NCBI GenBank assembly: GCA_022559985.1
Contig: JAFJTR010000191.1
Location: 1 to 15,406, forward strand
Length of the DNA: 15,406 bases
Direction of reading: 5' to 3'
Source of the DNA: Parastagonospora avenae f. sp. tritici 18332-5
Lineage: Eukaryota > Ascomycota > Dothideomycetes > Pleosporales > Phaeosphaeriaceae
Part shown: in pieces, positions 1-9,424 of the stretch
Numbering within the stretch: position 1 is the stretch's first letter
Layout of the letters: each line of letters opens with the position of its first letter
Notes under the pieces: generated by a model
Database searches by the model: none
Told to the model about the DNA's origin: nothing
Seen by the model: the letters and a program-made list of their open reading frames with translations, nothing else
Translations under genes and position numbers: made by a program

Positions 1-100
1 AAAAATGTTATGGTGTTGCGCGGCGTTGTTGCGCAGGCGCGTCGCCTGGTGTTCGTGGGGCGCTCGCTTGGGTGGAGCGCTTGCATGGGAAACACGTTAG
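1..100. other. GC-rich flank, nothing recognised
   Basis: This stretch is clearly richer in GC and CpG than most of the window, with runs such as gcgcggcgttgttgcgcagg. It lacks the TAA/TAG crowding of the decayed elements. I see no ORF, repeat end or RNA gene. It lies just downstream, in minus-strand sense, of the LTR at 101-524, so it could be the leader of a minus-strand element extending left. It does not resemble the sequence that follows the related LTR at 11475-11899. Confidence 0.4.
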
Positions 101-524
101 TGTTAAAGGGCTTAAGTTAGTTTTCGCGTATAAGAGATGTTAGCACTAGATACAGAGGTAGGGCGTACTAAGATAGTAAGAGGGTGGTTCTGAAAAGAGT
201 ACAATGTATTAGGTAACTCAGAATACGAAGTTAAAGACAATAAACGATAAGCGTTCATTGCTGAGGTCTATATACTGCTAGGTGTGCTCTGTGATCCCTG
301 TGCTCTGTGAGAACGAAGAGAGCAGTAGAATCAGAGCTGCTCTCTTTGCTCCCTCTGTACTCGGGAGAGCAAGAGAGCATTAGCAGCATATAGGTGTGGC
401 TCTGTTCCGTGCGGTTGGTGTTCCTGGATGATGACCCGAGGTTTACCCGCTTGCTCTGTTGTTGCCTTTGCTAGCGCGAGAGCGGCCCTGGTCATTCGGT
501 CCTAGTGTACCACCGATCGTAACA
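101..524 (-). repeat. LTR family A copy 1 (variant U3)
   Basis: About 175 bp (101-275) match, on the same strand, the LTR at 13586-14077 and, inverted, the one at 11475-11899. The shared part includes the TATATA block at 269-274 and blocks such as gaggtagggcgtactaag. In LTR sense (minus strand) the match covers TATA box, R and most of U5. Copy 1 lacks about 40 bp of U5 end present in copy 3. The remaining part (276-524, U3) is unrelated to the other copies and carries about ten GCTCT/AGAGC motifs. The ends can be read as TGTTA at 101 and TAACA at 520-524, but no flanking duplication (gttag versus atatc) and no polypurine tract is seen. The left border could therefore be a truncation. Confidence 0.7.
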
Positions 525-706
525 ATATCTGACAATATCTGACAGAACTACGTTATAAGTAATCTTATTTAAGCGCGTAGACGCTTTTTCAGTTCTACTA
601 GCATTTGTTATTAAAGAGCTTGAGTATTTCATATCAGACGAGGGATAAGTATTAATAACTAAGTTCTATACTATCTTTAGGGAAGTTTCAGGTGCTGTTA
701 CGCTCT
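525..706. other. Spacer between two LTRs
   Basis: AT-rich sequence between LTR-A copy 1 and the 3' LTR of element B. It starts next to a direct repeat of the 10-mer caatatctga (523-532, 533-542). No coding similarity was recognised on either strand. It is probably older element debris or the target into which B inserted. Confidence 0.4.
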
Positions 707-1027
707 TGTCACGAGAGGCAACGAGCAGGAACGTTAGAGCTTGCGGGGAAGCTTGATTAGTATACTACGTACAGGTCTTAGGTGTAATACAAGACGTTGT
801 GTGCAGAACAGAGCAGATACGAGAGCGGAAAGATATACAAACAGGGGGAAGGCTTAAGCGCAGAGGCTAAGCCTATTATAGCAGGCGACGAGCATTAATG
901 CTAAGCCCGGCCCTAATAGGGCATTAGGCAATATATAGGGGCAGAGCAGCACTGTAGAGGACTGTCAAGGACTGTTGAGCTTAGTTAAGTACAGTAGTAT
1001 GGGGTGTTAAGGTACGTTACCGTGACA
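707..1027 (-). repeat. 3' LTR of Gypsy element B (LTR family B copy 1)
   Basis: On the minus strand it begins TGTCACGGTAACG and ends CTCTCGTGACA, with TGTCA/TGACA inverted termini; length 321 bp. A purine run directly precedes it in element sense, which marks it as the 3' LTR. A second family member lies at 13066-13396 on the plus strand. The two share their first 25 bp or so and their last 170 bp, but the middle of U3 differs. A TATATA stretch lies near 931-936. Confidence 0.85.
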
Positions 1028-1040
1028 GTACCCCCCTCCT
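1028..1040 (-). promoter_or_regulatory. Polypurine tract of element B
   Basis: Read on the minus strand, AGGAGGGGGG (1040-1031) is followed by TAC and then the LTR start TGTCA. A purine run abutting the 3' LTR is the plus-strand primer site of LTR retrotransposons. It fixes the direction of element B. Confidence 0.8.
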
Positions 1041-1044
1041 ACAC

Positions 1045-2700
1045 TTAAGCTCCTGCGAGCGTTGTTGCACTTATGTCTGTTGCAGTTCGTACTGCGATTT
1101 TAGAGGGTTCTAGTATAGCTAGGAACTTCGTGTAGAACTTAGTAATAGCTATAACGTCCTTTAAGTCTATAGCTAGTTCTTACGTTATCTTATCGTATCC
1201 TTGCTAGATAATAAGGTATTTATATTATTTGCGTTGCTTATTATAGCAGAGTTTCTTAACGCTCTTAATAGTATATTCTTCTTTGCTATAATAATAATAA
1301 TAGGAGCTAGGGCAGAGACATGTTAGCTAGGCAGGTAGTCTAATTCTTCTGCTGCCAGGCAGAGGAGTAATACATAGAAAGTTAGATATATCTTTATAGA
1401 CAGGGGCAGTTCTAGCCTAAACGCGTGAGAAGAGACCTTCTTAATAATCTTATAAGGTCTAAGGTTCTTCTAGTTAAGTTTCTTTAAGGCTTATTATATT
1501 CGTATGTTACGCGTGTTAAGCTAGACTTCGTCACCTACGTTGTACGCTAGTGCTAGCGAGCGCTTATAGTTCGCATATTCCTGTTAGAAGGCCTATGCCT
1601 AAATTATTTTTTCCTAAATATATTTAGTAACTTCTTAAAGCTTATTAACTAGTTAATTAGCCTCTTTTGTCCGTACGCAAGTACGGCTTAATTCACGGCG
1701 CAATTGCGGCTCAATACAGTCTGTGCGCCAAAGGGCCACATGTAGATAAGAACCCTCCTTCTCCGCAAGGAGAGAGAGGGTAGTAGTCAAGTAATCAACA
1801 GAATCATCTTGCCTGCTCACCTTTTGGCGTACGCCTGCGGGCGTACACATCCAATACCTAGTCAACCGACATCTTTAGCTTATAAAGCTTAGAATAGAGG
1901 TCTTTTTATATTTGTAGAGGGCTTAAAGCCTATGCGTAAGTTCTAGCTAAAGCAGGCTATTATTAGGGATACTCTAGTAGATTCTAAGACTGTATTATTA
2001 GCTTCGAACTGTGCGATTAAGAGCTAGCGTACCTAGTTATCCTGCTAGTAGTTTGTGTAGGCGCGGAGGATCTGTCCTATTGCAGCATTCACGTTCTTAG
2101 TTTATCTGTTAGTCTTAGAGTATAAACTTATAGAGAAGCAAGGGTTAATACTAAGCTGTTTGCACAGCTTATTATAGAAGGCAGAGACAAACTATCTGCC
2201 TCTGTTAGAGATAATAGTATTAGAGAGACTATAGTTGCACTAAACATAGCGTAAGAACATATTAGCTACGTTAGCAGCTTCTATTTCTTTGCAAGGAATT
2301 ATATACTAGAACTTGCTTAGTTAGTTAACTACTACTATAATATTAGTATATCCTTTAGATTTAAGTAGGTTAATAATAAAGTTAACAGAGATATCTTACT
2401 ACCTGCGTTCTAGTATAGGCAGGGGCTTTAAGAGGCTGTAATACTTCTTATAAGAAGCCTTTGCACAGCAATAAATATAACAGCATAAGACGTATTAACG
2501 TATTGTGTTAAACATGCGTGGCTAGTAGTACTCTTGCTGTATGAGTTCTAGTGTTTTCCCGCGGCCAGGATAGCCACCTGACAGGGCGTCGTTTGCGGCA
2601 CAGAGGATCTTAATCTTAAGTTCGTCGTTATCTAGTAGGATAAGTCTACTGCAGTAGTAAAGGTGTTTATTATGCTCTTTATATTTACTATAATTAATAG
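1045..2700 (-). pseudogene. Gypsy B pol, integrase and chromodomain part (decayed)
   Basis: Minus-strand translation gives the integrase of a fungal chromovirus with many stops. The zinc-binding segment reads ALSGGYPGRGKTLELIQ (about 2595-2535), where a His usually follows GG. The core follows with ISVNFI, the first catalytic Asp being Asn (codon 2383-2381), and then KGYTNIIVVV. A GPY/F module is seen near 1500-1400 (NLRPYKIIKKVSSHAFRLEL). The C-terminal chromodomain-like tail includes VKKLCYNKQRK and DLKDVIAITKFYTKF, ending at a TAA (1047-1045) five bases before the polypurine tract. Integrase would join cDNA to the genome and the chromodomain would steer it to heterochromatin. Around 1655-1865 mutation density is low and the alignment to the family is unclear. 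Confidence 0.85.
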
Positions 2701-4288
2701 TTTTTAATTATTACGCACTGTTGCATAATAGCTATACTACTTCTTAGATAAATAAATCTTTAGCGTACTTCTCTTTAATAATTTAGTTAATTAAGCAACT
2801 TATTTCTATAAGGCGGATTATTATAGGTTCCTTAAATAGTTCTAGACGTAATAATATTTATTTACGTGCTAACCTAGCAGCATCTTATATAGGTTAATCT
2901 TAGCTGCGACGTGTAAGAGCGTCTAGCTTCTCTCCTTATTTGCTAGGTCTATACGAGATCGTGAAGTTAAATCAGGATAGGTATTTAGACTAGCGCGCTT
3001 AATAGTAGCTTAGCTATTTCGTAGTTGCAAAGTACTGCAGGTTCTTATAATCGCTTAGAACGTCAATTAGGAATGCTGCACCCTCTAGTTTAGGTCTCTA
3101 TTGCTTAAAGCAACAGACAATAGTAAGGAGTTTCTTATTGTAAATCTTATAGTTGCTCTTAGCAGGGTTTATTCGCTTTAAGTAGTACGCAATAGGGCGT
3201 AGTACTCCTTCAGCGTCGTACTAGGATAACACTCCTGCTGTCACGTAGTTAGAGGCGTTAGCCTCTACAACAATACATAGGTCTAGGTTAAAGTATTAGA
3301 GGATAGGGGCAGTTATAAAGGCCTTCTTTAAATTATTAAAGGCTTTCCTATAGGGTTCGTTAAAGATAAATATAATATCTTTCTTTATTAGATTTATAAG
3401 AGGTGCAATAAGATAAGAGAAGTTATTAATAAACCTTCTATAGAAGTTAGCAAACCCTATAAAGGCGCGTACGTCCTTTACGTTGTGTGGGTACTCCTAG
3501 TCTAGCAGAACTCGAACTTTCTTAGGGTCTATCTGTACGCTATTAACTCTAATAACGTATCCTAAGTAGATAACTTTTGTCTTATAGAACTTATACTTAT
3601 TAATATCTAGCTATAGGCTAGCTTTCTTTAGAGCATTTAGGACAGATTAAATATATTTGCAGTGCTTATTAAGGTTCTTGCTGTAAATTAAGATATTATT
3701 AAAGTATGCAGTGCAGAATATGTTAAGAAAGAGGCGTAACACGTCGTTTACAAAATATTAGAACGTACTTAGGGCATTAGCTAGTCTAAACAGCATTATT
3801 AAGTATTTAAATAGGCTGTATTAGGTGCAAAAGGCTGTTAACTATTCGTCTCCTTTAGCAATGCGAAGGCAGTTAAACGCAGCGATGATGTTAAGCTTCG
3901 TATAGTACTTAGCCTTGCTAAGTTAGTTTAGGGTCTCTTATATTAACAGGATTAGGTAGCAGTTCTTAATTAAAATAGCGTTTAGGGCGCGATAGTCAAC
4001 GCAGAAGCGCAGTCCTCCCCTAGGTTTCTTAACGAAGATTACTGGGGAGGCAACAGGAGAGGCGCTGGCTCGTATGAACCCCTTAGAGAGGTTGTCCTTA
4101 AGATATTTGCGTAGTACCTTAAGTTTATTCTAGGACATGCTATATAGAGGACTAAACCTATATTGCTTGCCTTGTTTAAGCTTAATCTTATAATTATATA
4201 ACTAACGTTTAAGTAGTTAGTTAGAGTTTTCCTTTAAGAAGTTGTCTAGCAGGTTATGATACTCTGCAGGTACTTTCGTGGCTAGGTC
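2700..4288 (-). pseudogene. Gypsy B pol, reverse transcriptase and RNase H part (decayed)
   Basis: The minus strand starts right after the Copia target-site copy with DLATKVPAEYHNLLDNF. RT then shows SPVIFVKKPRGGLRFCVDYR (about 4040-3980) and motif A KLNIIAAFN, where the catalytic Asp codon is AAC (3892-3890). The YLDD box reads YFNN (3706-3695), so both Asp are Asn. RNase H shows VVEANASNYVTAGVLS, with its first catalytic Asp also Asn (in 3265-3251), and further on PIAYYLKRINPAKSNYKIYNK. Many in-frame TAA/TAG codons remain. RT would copy element RNA into DNA. All these active sites are lost, consistent with TGA-to-TAA changes. Confidence 0.9.
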
Positions 4289-4293
4289 TGTGT
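4289..4293. repeat. Target-site duplication TGTGT, left copy
   Basis: TGTGT precedes the Copia LTR start at 4294 and is repeated exactly at 9420-9424 after the other LTR. A 5-bp duplication is the usual product of Copia integration and defines the insertion point within Gypsy B. Confidence 0.95.
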
Positions 4294-4466
4294 TGTCAGA
4301 TTATATGATAAGATGGTGGTGATGTGATTTTTGATGATATTGATGCTCGTTGTTTCTGCTCTGCTATTGTTTCGGTTCTGACGATTTCGTGTTCTGGTGT
4401 GCCAAGCTAAGTGGTCCCTGCTCGATCGTACAGATCTGACCTTACTTTAGCTCGTTCTATCTAACA
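4294..4466 (-). repeat. 3' LTR of Copia element
   Basis: Begins TGTCAG and ends CTAACA; 173 bp, matching 9247-9419 at 168 positions. All five differences are transitions (A/G or C/T). By hand I count 14 TGA/TGG/TCA/CCA trinucleotides here, whereas the neighbouring interior has very few. Confidence 0.95.
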
Positions 4467-4476
4467 CACCCCCTTA
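4467..4476 (-). promoter_or_regulatory. Polypurine tract of Copia element
   Basis: The minus strand reads AAGGGGGTG directly upstream of the 3' LTR start. This is the expected plus-strand primer position and confirms the minus orientation. Confidence 0.7.
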
Positions 4477-4478
4477 GC

Positions 4479-6400
4479 TTAGAAGCTCTTTAAGCTAGAT
4501 CTTATGCGATTGTAAGGTCCTTAAGTTGTTCTTAAATTTCCTTAAGAGGTACAGTATTTATTACCTTATTTGTCTGTATTAAGACTAATCTAAGTTAGTA
4601 AAGGAAACTCTCCTATTTATTTCCTAGGAGTGCCTTTATAAGGCTGTTAGCAATTATATCTGCTAACTGCACATATTCTACTCTAATCCTGCCTTCTATT
4701 ACTTCTTATTAGATCTAGTGATTATAGATATTAACGTGACGAAGTTTAGTATGTAGGCAAGAGATCTCCTTATTAACGAGTTGTATAGTTTGTTTATTAT
4801 CACATTATATAGTAACAGCGCGAGTATCTAGTTCGATCTGAAGTTCGCGGAGCAGCCTTGAGACGAAGAGCGCCTCCTTAGCTACCTGAGAGAGCGCAAG
4901 TAGCTCAGCCTCAGTTGTTGATGTAGTGACAGTGTCTTGTTTGTTAGCTTTCTAGGCGATAAGTCTGCTAAAAGGCTTAATAGCGTAGCCTTAGAAGCTC
5001 TTGCAGTCTAGTGTGTTGTCAGCAAATAAAGCGTCGCTTGCGATCTAGAGTCTAGCGTCACCTCTAAGTTGTAAGGCTAATTGTTGTGTGCTCTGAAGAT
5101 ACAGAAGCACTCAGTCTGCTGCGTCCTGATGATCCAATCCCGGGTTAGACAGGAATCAAGCTAACCAGGATGTTGCGAAGGCAATATCTAGCCTTATAGT
5201 AACTGCAGCAAAAAGTAATAAACTAATCTTGCGTTAAAACCTGTTAATATTAGATAGGGTTACTAAATCCTTTCTAGGATGTAGTTCTATTGCAGCTATT
5301 AGTATGTCGTGTTAAAGACCTATGTTGTCTGCTAGTTAGCTGATCTTTTCTAAGTAGTCAGCTTGCGATAGCTGAATTTTGCGTGTAGTTTAGTCCTATA
5401 GAACTTCTATTCTAAGGAACTATTAGAGGTCGTTGCCTCTAGTAAGAGTGTACTTATCCTGTAAACATTTAATTGCTTATTAAGCCTTATGTGATTTGTT
5501 GTTATAGTATGCAAGGATAATATCGTTAACATAGAAGAATATAATAACTCTATCCTTAATAAGGCAGCACAGCTCGTGAGGCACAGGTTAAAATCCTAGC
5601 GCTCTTAATATTGTCTTAAATTCTTTCTGCTAGAGAAGCAGTAAGATGCAGAGACTGTAAAGTGCCTTGTTAACCTTTAGGATCGTTCCAGGCTTCTAGT
5701 AGCCTTAAGGCATTCTTATATAGACTTCTTAGTCTATCGTTGCGTAGACGAATGCGTTTATAACATTGTATTATTTAAGTTCTATATCGTATTAAGCAGC
5801 TATAGCTATTATTATTTAGAATAACCGGCTAGCGAGTGTAGCTGCGTAAGTGTCTTGCGATGTTATGTTTCGTTGTTAATCACCTTAGACTACTAATTGC
5901 GCCTTGCACTTCAGCAAATAGTAATGCTTATTAAGCTTATAGGTATAAACCTACATGCAATTAAGAATCTGTTATCCTGTTAGTCTAATACTCTTTAAAG
6001 GTACTTCTAACTATAATTTTATGTTTTAGTAGCTTGCAAGGTGTTCTCGCTCTGCCTCTTAGAACAGTTCGCCTATAGGGTGTTCCTTCAGCTTTGTATA
6101 GCATGTTGGCAGAGGTAGAAGCTAGCTTCGATAGGGCTTTAAGCTATTAGCGAGCATTCTTATTATCTTAGCCTTGTCTATATCTTCGCCTCTGTATTTC
6201 CTAACACAGCCAGCTTAGGTTCCTGCTATAAAAGCTGCGGCCTATAGTATTATCTTTGCAGATGCTTATTTAGTTAAGTTTAGTTAGTCTCTAGCTATTA
6301 ACTGTGCAAGTAATGCGACAGGTGGCGGTGTTGTTAGAGGAGTCAGGTAGTTGTCCCTGATCTTCCGTCCTTAATAGTAGCCTAGCAGATCTGCTGCGTC
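4479..6400 (-). pseudogene. Copia pol, reverse transcriptase and RNase H part (decayed)
   Basis: The minus strand carries the Copia RT segment NAFVYATID, then VYIRMP and GYQKPGTILKVNKALYSLR (about 5780-5660). The YVDD box reads FFYVNDI (5533-5522): the first Asp is Asn and the second survives. RNase H is unusually readable at about 5060-4730: a TEAELLALSQVAKEALFVSR segment, CDNKQTIQLVNKEISCLHTK, LRHVNIYNH and the terminal ADIIANSLIKALLGNK box near the usual ADI.TK motif. Probable stop near 4479. Stops at Trp and Gln positions interrupt the frame throughout. Confidence 0.88.
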
Positions 6401-8000
6401 TTGTTGCTCTAACAAGTCTGCCATGGCTTTATCTTTATAAAAAGAGTCTGTCTATAGCTATTTAGAGAGAGTTAGTAACTTAATAGTTCTTATAAGCATA
6501 GCTATCTCCTTAAGCATGCTGTGCATAAGATTATCTATAAGATCCTCTAGTTTTCTATTAAACACTAATTCTTTGTTAAAGACAATGTCTTAGGTACTTA
6601 TTACCTTGCTAAGCGAAGGTATCTATATTTAGTAGATGTTTAATAATTAGTATCTTATATAGTAGCTAATCTATGCTTTTAGATTAAGGCGCTATAGGCG
6701 TGATTTGCTGCAGTAGGTGTTATCTATTATTGCAAATGCCTTGCAGCTGTAGGCTTTAAGATAAGCAAGATAGGGTTTTTGTAGCGATGTAACGATCCTA
6801 TTGCTAAAAGCTACTTGCGTAAAGAATATTTCGTATAGAGTCTTCTATTAGTTTGCGTAGTTCGGCGTTTAATTATAAAGGTACACAGCGGCTCTTGTAA
6901 CCTTAGGCCACAGCTCCTAGGATAGGTTAGCGTTAAGTCGCATTGCGCGAGCTTTCTCCTTGTTTACACCTCCTGAGCGTTCTGCGCCTCTATTTTGTGC
7001 TTGTGTATTAGGTGCAGAAGGCTTAATAATAATCCCTTAAGTAGCTAACTACCTTTCTACTTCTAGTTTAACTGTAGTGATTTTGTTATTAGCCTTAATC
7101 GTTTTAATAGATATGCTGTAATAGTTCTTAAGGAATAGGACAAATATAGAGAGCAACTTAATAATTAATTTTGCTGTCTAATTATTGCTAAAGTAGAGGT
7201 CCTATTGCATTTTAGAGAACTTGTTAGTAATAAGCATCTAGCTTTTTTCCTTAGTAACTGCTTAGTGCTCGTATAAATAGAAGTCGATGCTAAGCCTCTC
7301 TCTAGGTCTGTTGTTGTTAATTCGTGAGGCACAGCTTATTTATCGTCTCGATTTTGCTTTCCTACAGGAGTTATACTCTACAGTTGTAATGCCCTTAATG
7401 CGCACCCCCTCAGCTTGCTGCACGAGGTGCTCGATAGATGCTAGGCTAGGGTGACCTAGTCTCTTGTGCCATAGCAAGGCTGTGACTCTCTGTAGTCCCT
7501 GTTTTGTTCTTGTTGTGATTTTGCGCGTGTAGAAAGAGGCAGGTAGTAGCAGTTCGTATTCTAGCACCTATTGTCTATGCATTTCTATCACGATTCTAAT
7601 AACTCTATTCTTAGCTCCTTAAAGAGTAGTTAGGTCTGATTTTATATCCCACTACATCCCCTTAAGCCTTAACAGTTAGAATAATACTAAGTTGCATAGC
7701 AAGTCTAGGCAAATAGCTACATTATGCAGTGTTAACGTGTATATATCGTTGTTGTTCTTTAGGGATAGGTTAATTAATCTGTAACCCTTAATCTACATCT
7801 TTAAGTTGCCGGCCTAAATATAGTCTCTAGATATAGGTCGTTAGAAGTTATACACGCGGTCAGGATCGTTCGTGATGTGGCACGTCGTTCCTAAATCAAG
7901 GATAGACGACTTTCGTAGCAGGTAATTAGCTGCGTTCTCTCCGTTTGCCGTAGCGCTAAAGACTGCCTTAATAACTGTAATCTTCCGGCCCTCTAGTTAT
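6400..8000 (-). pseudogene. Copia pol, protease and integrase part (decayed)
   Basis: The protease active site reads SILDLGTTCHITNDP (DLG codons 7897-7889), DSG changed to DLG by TCA to TTA. The GAG-pre-integrase domain is open at 7567-7340: LLWHKRLGHPSLASIEHLVQ keeps both His, but the C-x2-C pair reads YNSC, so the first Cys is Tyr. The integrase core shows KTIKANNKITTVKLEVERQL, with Asp and Glu replaced by Asn and Lys at expected acidic sites. It is followed by IIIKPSAPNTQAQNRGAER (about 6990). The protein would cut the polyprotein and integrate cDNA. No uninterrupted frame remains. Confidence 0.88.
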
Positions 8001-9214
8001 TCTTTAGGGATCTCAGGCGTTAGTGTGTGCAATTGCTTTATAGCTAGTGTTCTTAATTAGGTTCTACTTTGTCTGTAAATTAGCCCTTAAAACGTTATAT
8101 CTTTTTTATGTTTAAATTTAATAAGCTTGTTAATAGTCTTATTAGGTTTCTACTACTTAGGAGCAATGTCTAGATAAACATAATAGCAGTCCCTTATTAT
8201 ATAGCGTTGTCTATATGCAGGGCATTATGCTCCCTATATAGCAGCAGGTCCTTAATCTAAAGGCCGCTTAAGCGTAGTAGTTTTCCTACCTGCTGTACGT
8301 TAGTTACAGGGTCTGCCCCGGTTGTTCTGGAGTGACGCGCTTTCAGCAGGATAGGCGTCCCTATCTTTGCCCTAGGTAGGTGCACTACTGTTAGCAAGAA
8401 ACGACGCATCATCAGCAACAAAAGCTTTATGCTTCCCTAATCTAAGGGGATAATTTATCGTTATGTGCTCTTAGAAGCGTTGTATTATCTCCTTCTTATC
8501 TATGCTAGTTGCAAATTAACTATTATCTTGAAAGGTTGTAGACTATATAGGAGCAACCTTGTTCACGGCATTAATAAAGTCTTTCGTAATCACGTTAATT
8601 TGTAACACTTCAGCAACTTAGAAGGCTTCCGCCTTAGCAGCTGCTTCGTCGTACTCAGCTAGCTAAATGTCCTACTGTTAAGGGGTTCTTATTAGCTTAA
8701 GTGCTGCACGATATCTTATGCGTGCTTATTCTTATTCTAATTAGTTGCTTATGCTAATAGTCTTCTGCAGATTAATAATCCACTGTTGTACTAATTTCTT
8801 AGGTAGGCAACACGTGCGCAGCAGATGCAGCGACACCGTTAACTAAATGAACGCGACGATATGTTAGAGACTTAATTGCTCCTTCTCGTATTCGTGTTAG
8901 TCGCTTTTATATTATTTAAGTAGTATCTTATAGTATTTAAGGTCTTCTTTAAACGCTTTTTAGCCGGTTAATAATAATTTAGTTAGTCTTGTCAGGACCT
9001 TAACATTCGCAGCGGGCGTATACTCAGCGGCGACTAGGGCTCGTATAGGCGTTAGTTTTGGGATTAACAGCGTAATTAAGTTTAGGTTAACTTTCTCCCA
9101 TATGTTGTATACTACGCATCGTGCTTAGAGTTGCGTCCTCCACCCCCTGTGGTCGGCGGAGTTGGTCAGACGCACAGTCGGATCGCGATTGTCGCGGTTA
9201 GAGGTTTGCGCCAT
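8000..9214 (-). pseudogene. Copia gag (decayed)
   Basis: The likely start is the ATG at 9214-9212 (minus), 33 bp after the 5' LTR. It reads MAQTSNRDNRDPTVRLTN, then SADHRGWRTQL, stop, ARCVVYNIWEKVN, the usual N-terminal layout of fungal Copia gag (substrate residues around a conserved W). The first 110 bp or so are well preserved, after which stops are dense. A clear CCHC zinc knuckle could not be read; the region near 8340-8200 is the likely place. Gag would form the virus-like particle. Confidence 0.75.
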
Positions 9215-9246
9215 AGTGTATGGGATAAGGCAGTGAGACTCTTAAT

Positions 9247-9419
9247 TGTCAGGTTATATGATAAGATAGTGGTGATGTGATTTTTGATGATATTGATGCT
9301 CGTTGTTTCTGCTCTGCTATTGTTTCGGTTCTGACGATTTCGTGTTCTGGTGTGCCAAGCTAAGTGGTCCCTGCTTGATCGTACAGATCCGACCTTACTT
9401 TAGCTCGTTCTATCTGACA
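9247..9419 (-). repeat. 5' LTR of Copia element
   Basis: Begins TGTCAG and ends CTGACA; 173 bp. In element sense gag follows it. It is near-identical to the copy at 4294-4466 (five transitions). The low LTR divergence suggests a recent insertion relative to the heavy decay of the interior. Confidence 0.95.
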
Positions 9420-9424
9420 TGTGT
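9420..9424. repeat. Target-site duplication TGTGT, right copy
   Basis: Exact repeat of 4289-4293 directly outside the Copia LTR. On its right the pol frame of Gypsy B resumes. Confidence 0.95.

Larger units (their letters stand above)
4294..9419 (-). mobile_element. Complete Ty1/Copia retrotransposon nested in Gypsy B
   Basis: It is 5126 bp long, with two 173-bp direct LTRs (4294-4466, 9247-9419) differing by five transitions and nothing else, and a perfect TGTGT duplication. Minus-strand order is 5' LTR, gag (from 9214), protease, GAG-pre-integrase, integrase core, RT, RNase H, polypurine tract, 3' LTR. Integrase ahead of RT identifies Copia. It has no chromodomain. The interior is full of TAA/TAG codons while the LTRs look almost untouched. 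It inserted in the same orientation as its host element, in the protease-RT linker. Confidence 0.95.

Noticed and set aside
1653..1865. 70-residue open frame on the minus strand as a separate gene
   Set aside because: It sits within the integrase C-terminal part of element B, with no start context or family match. Kept only as a low-decay island.
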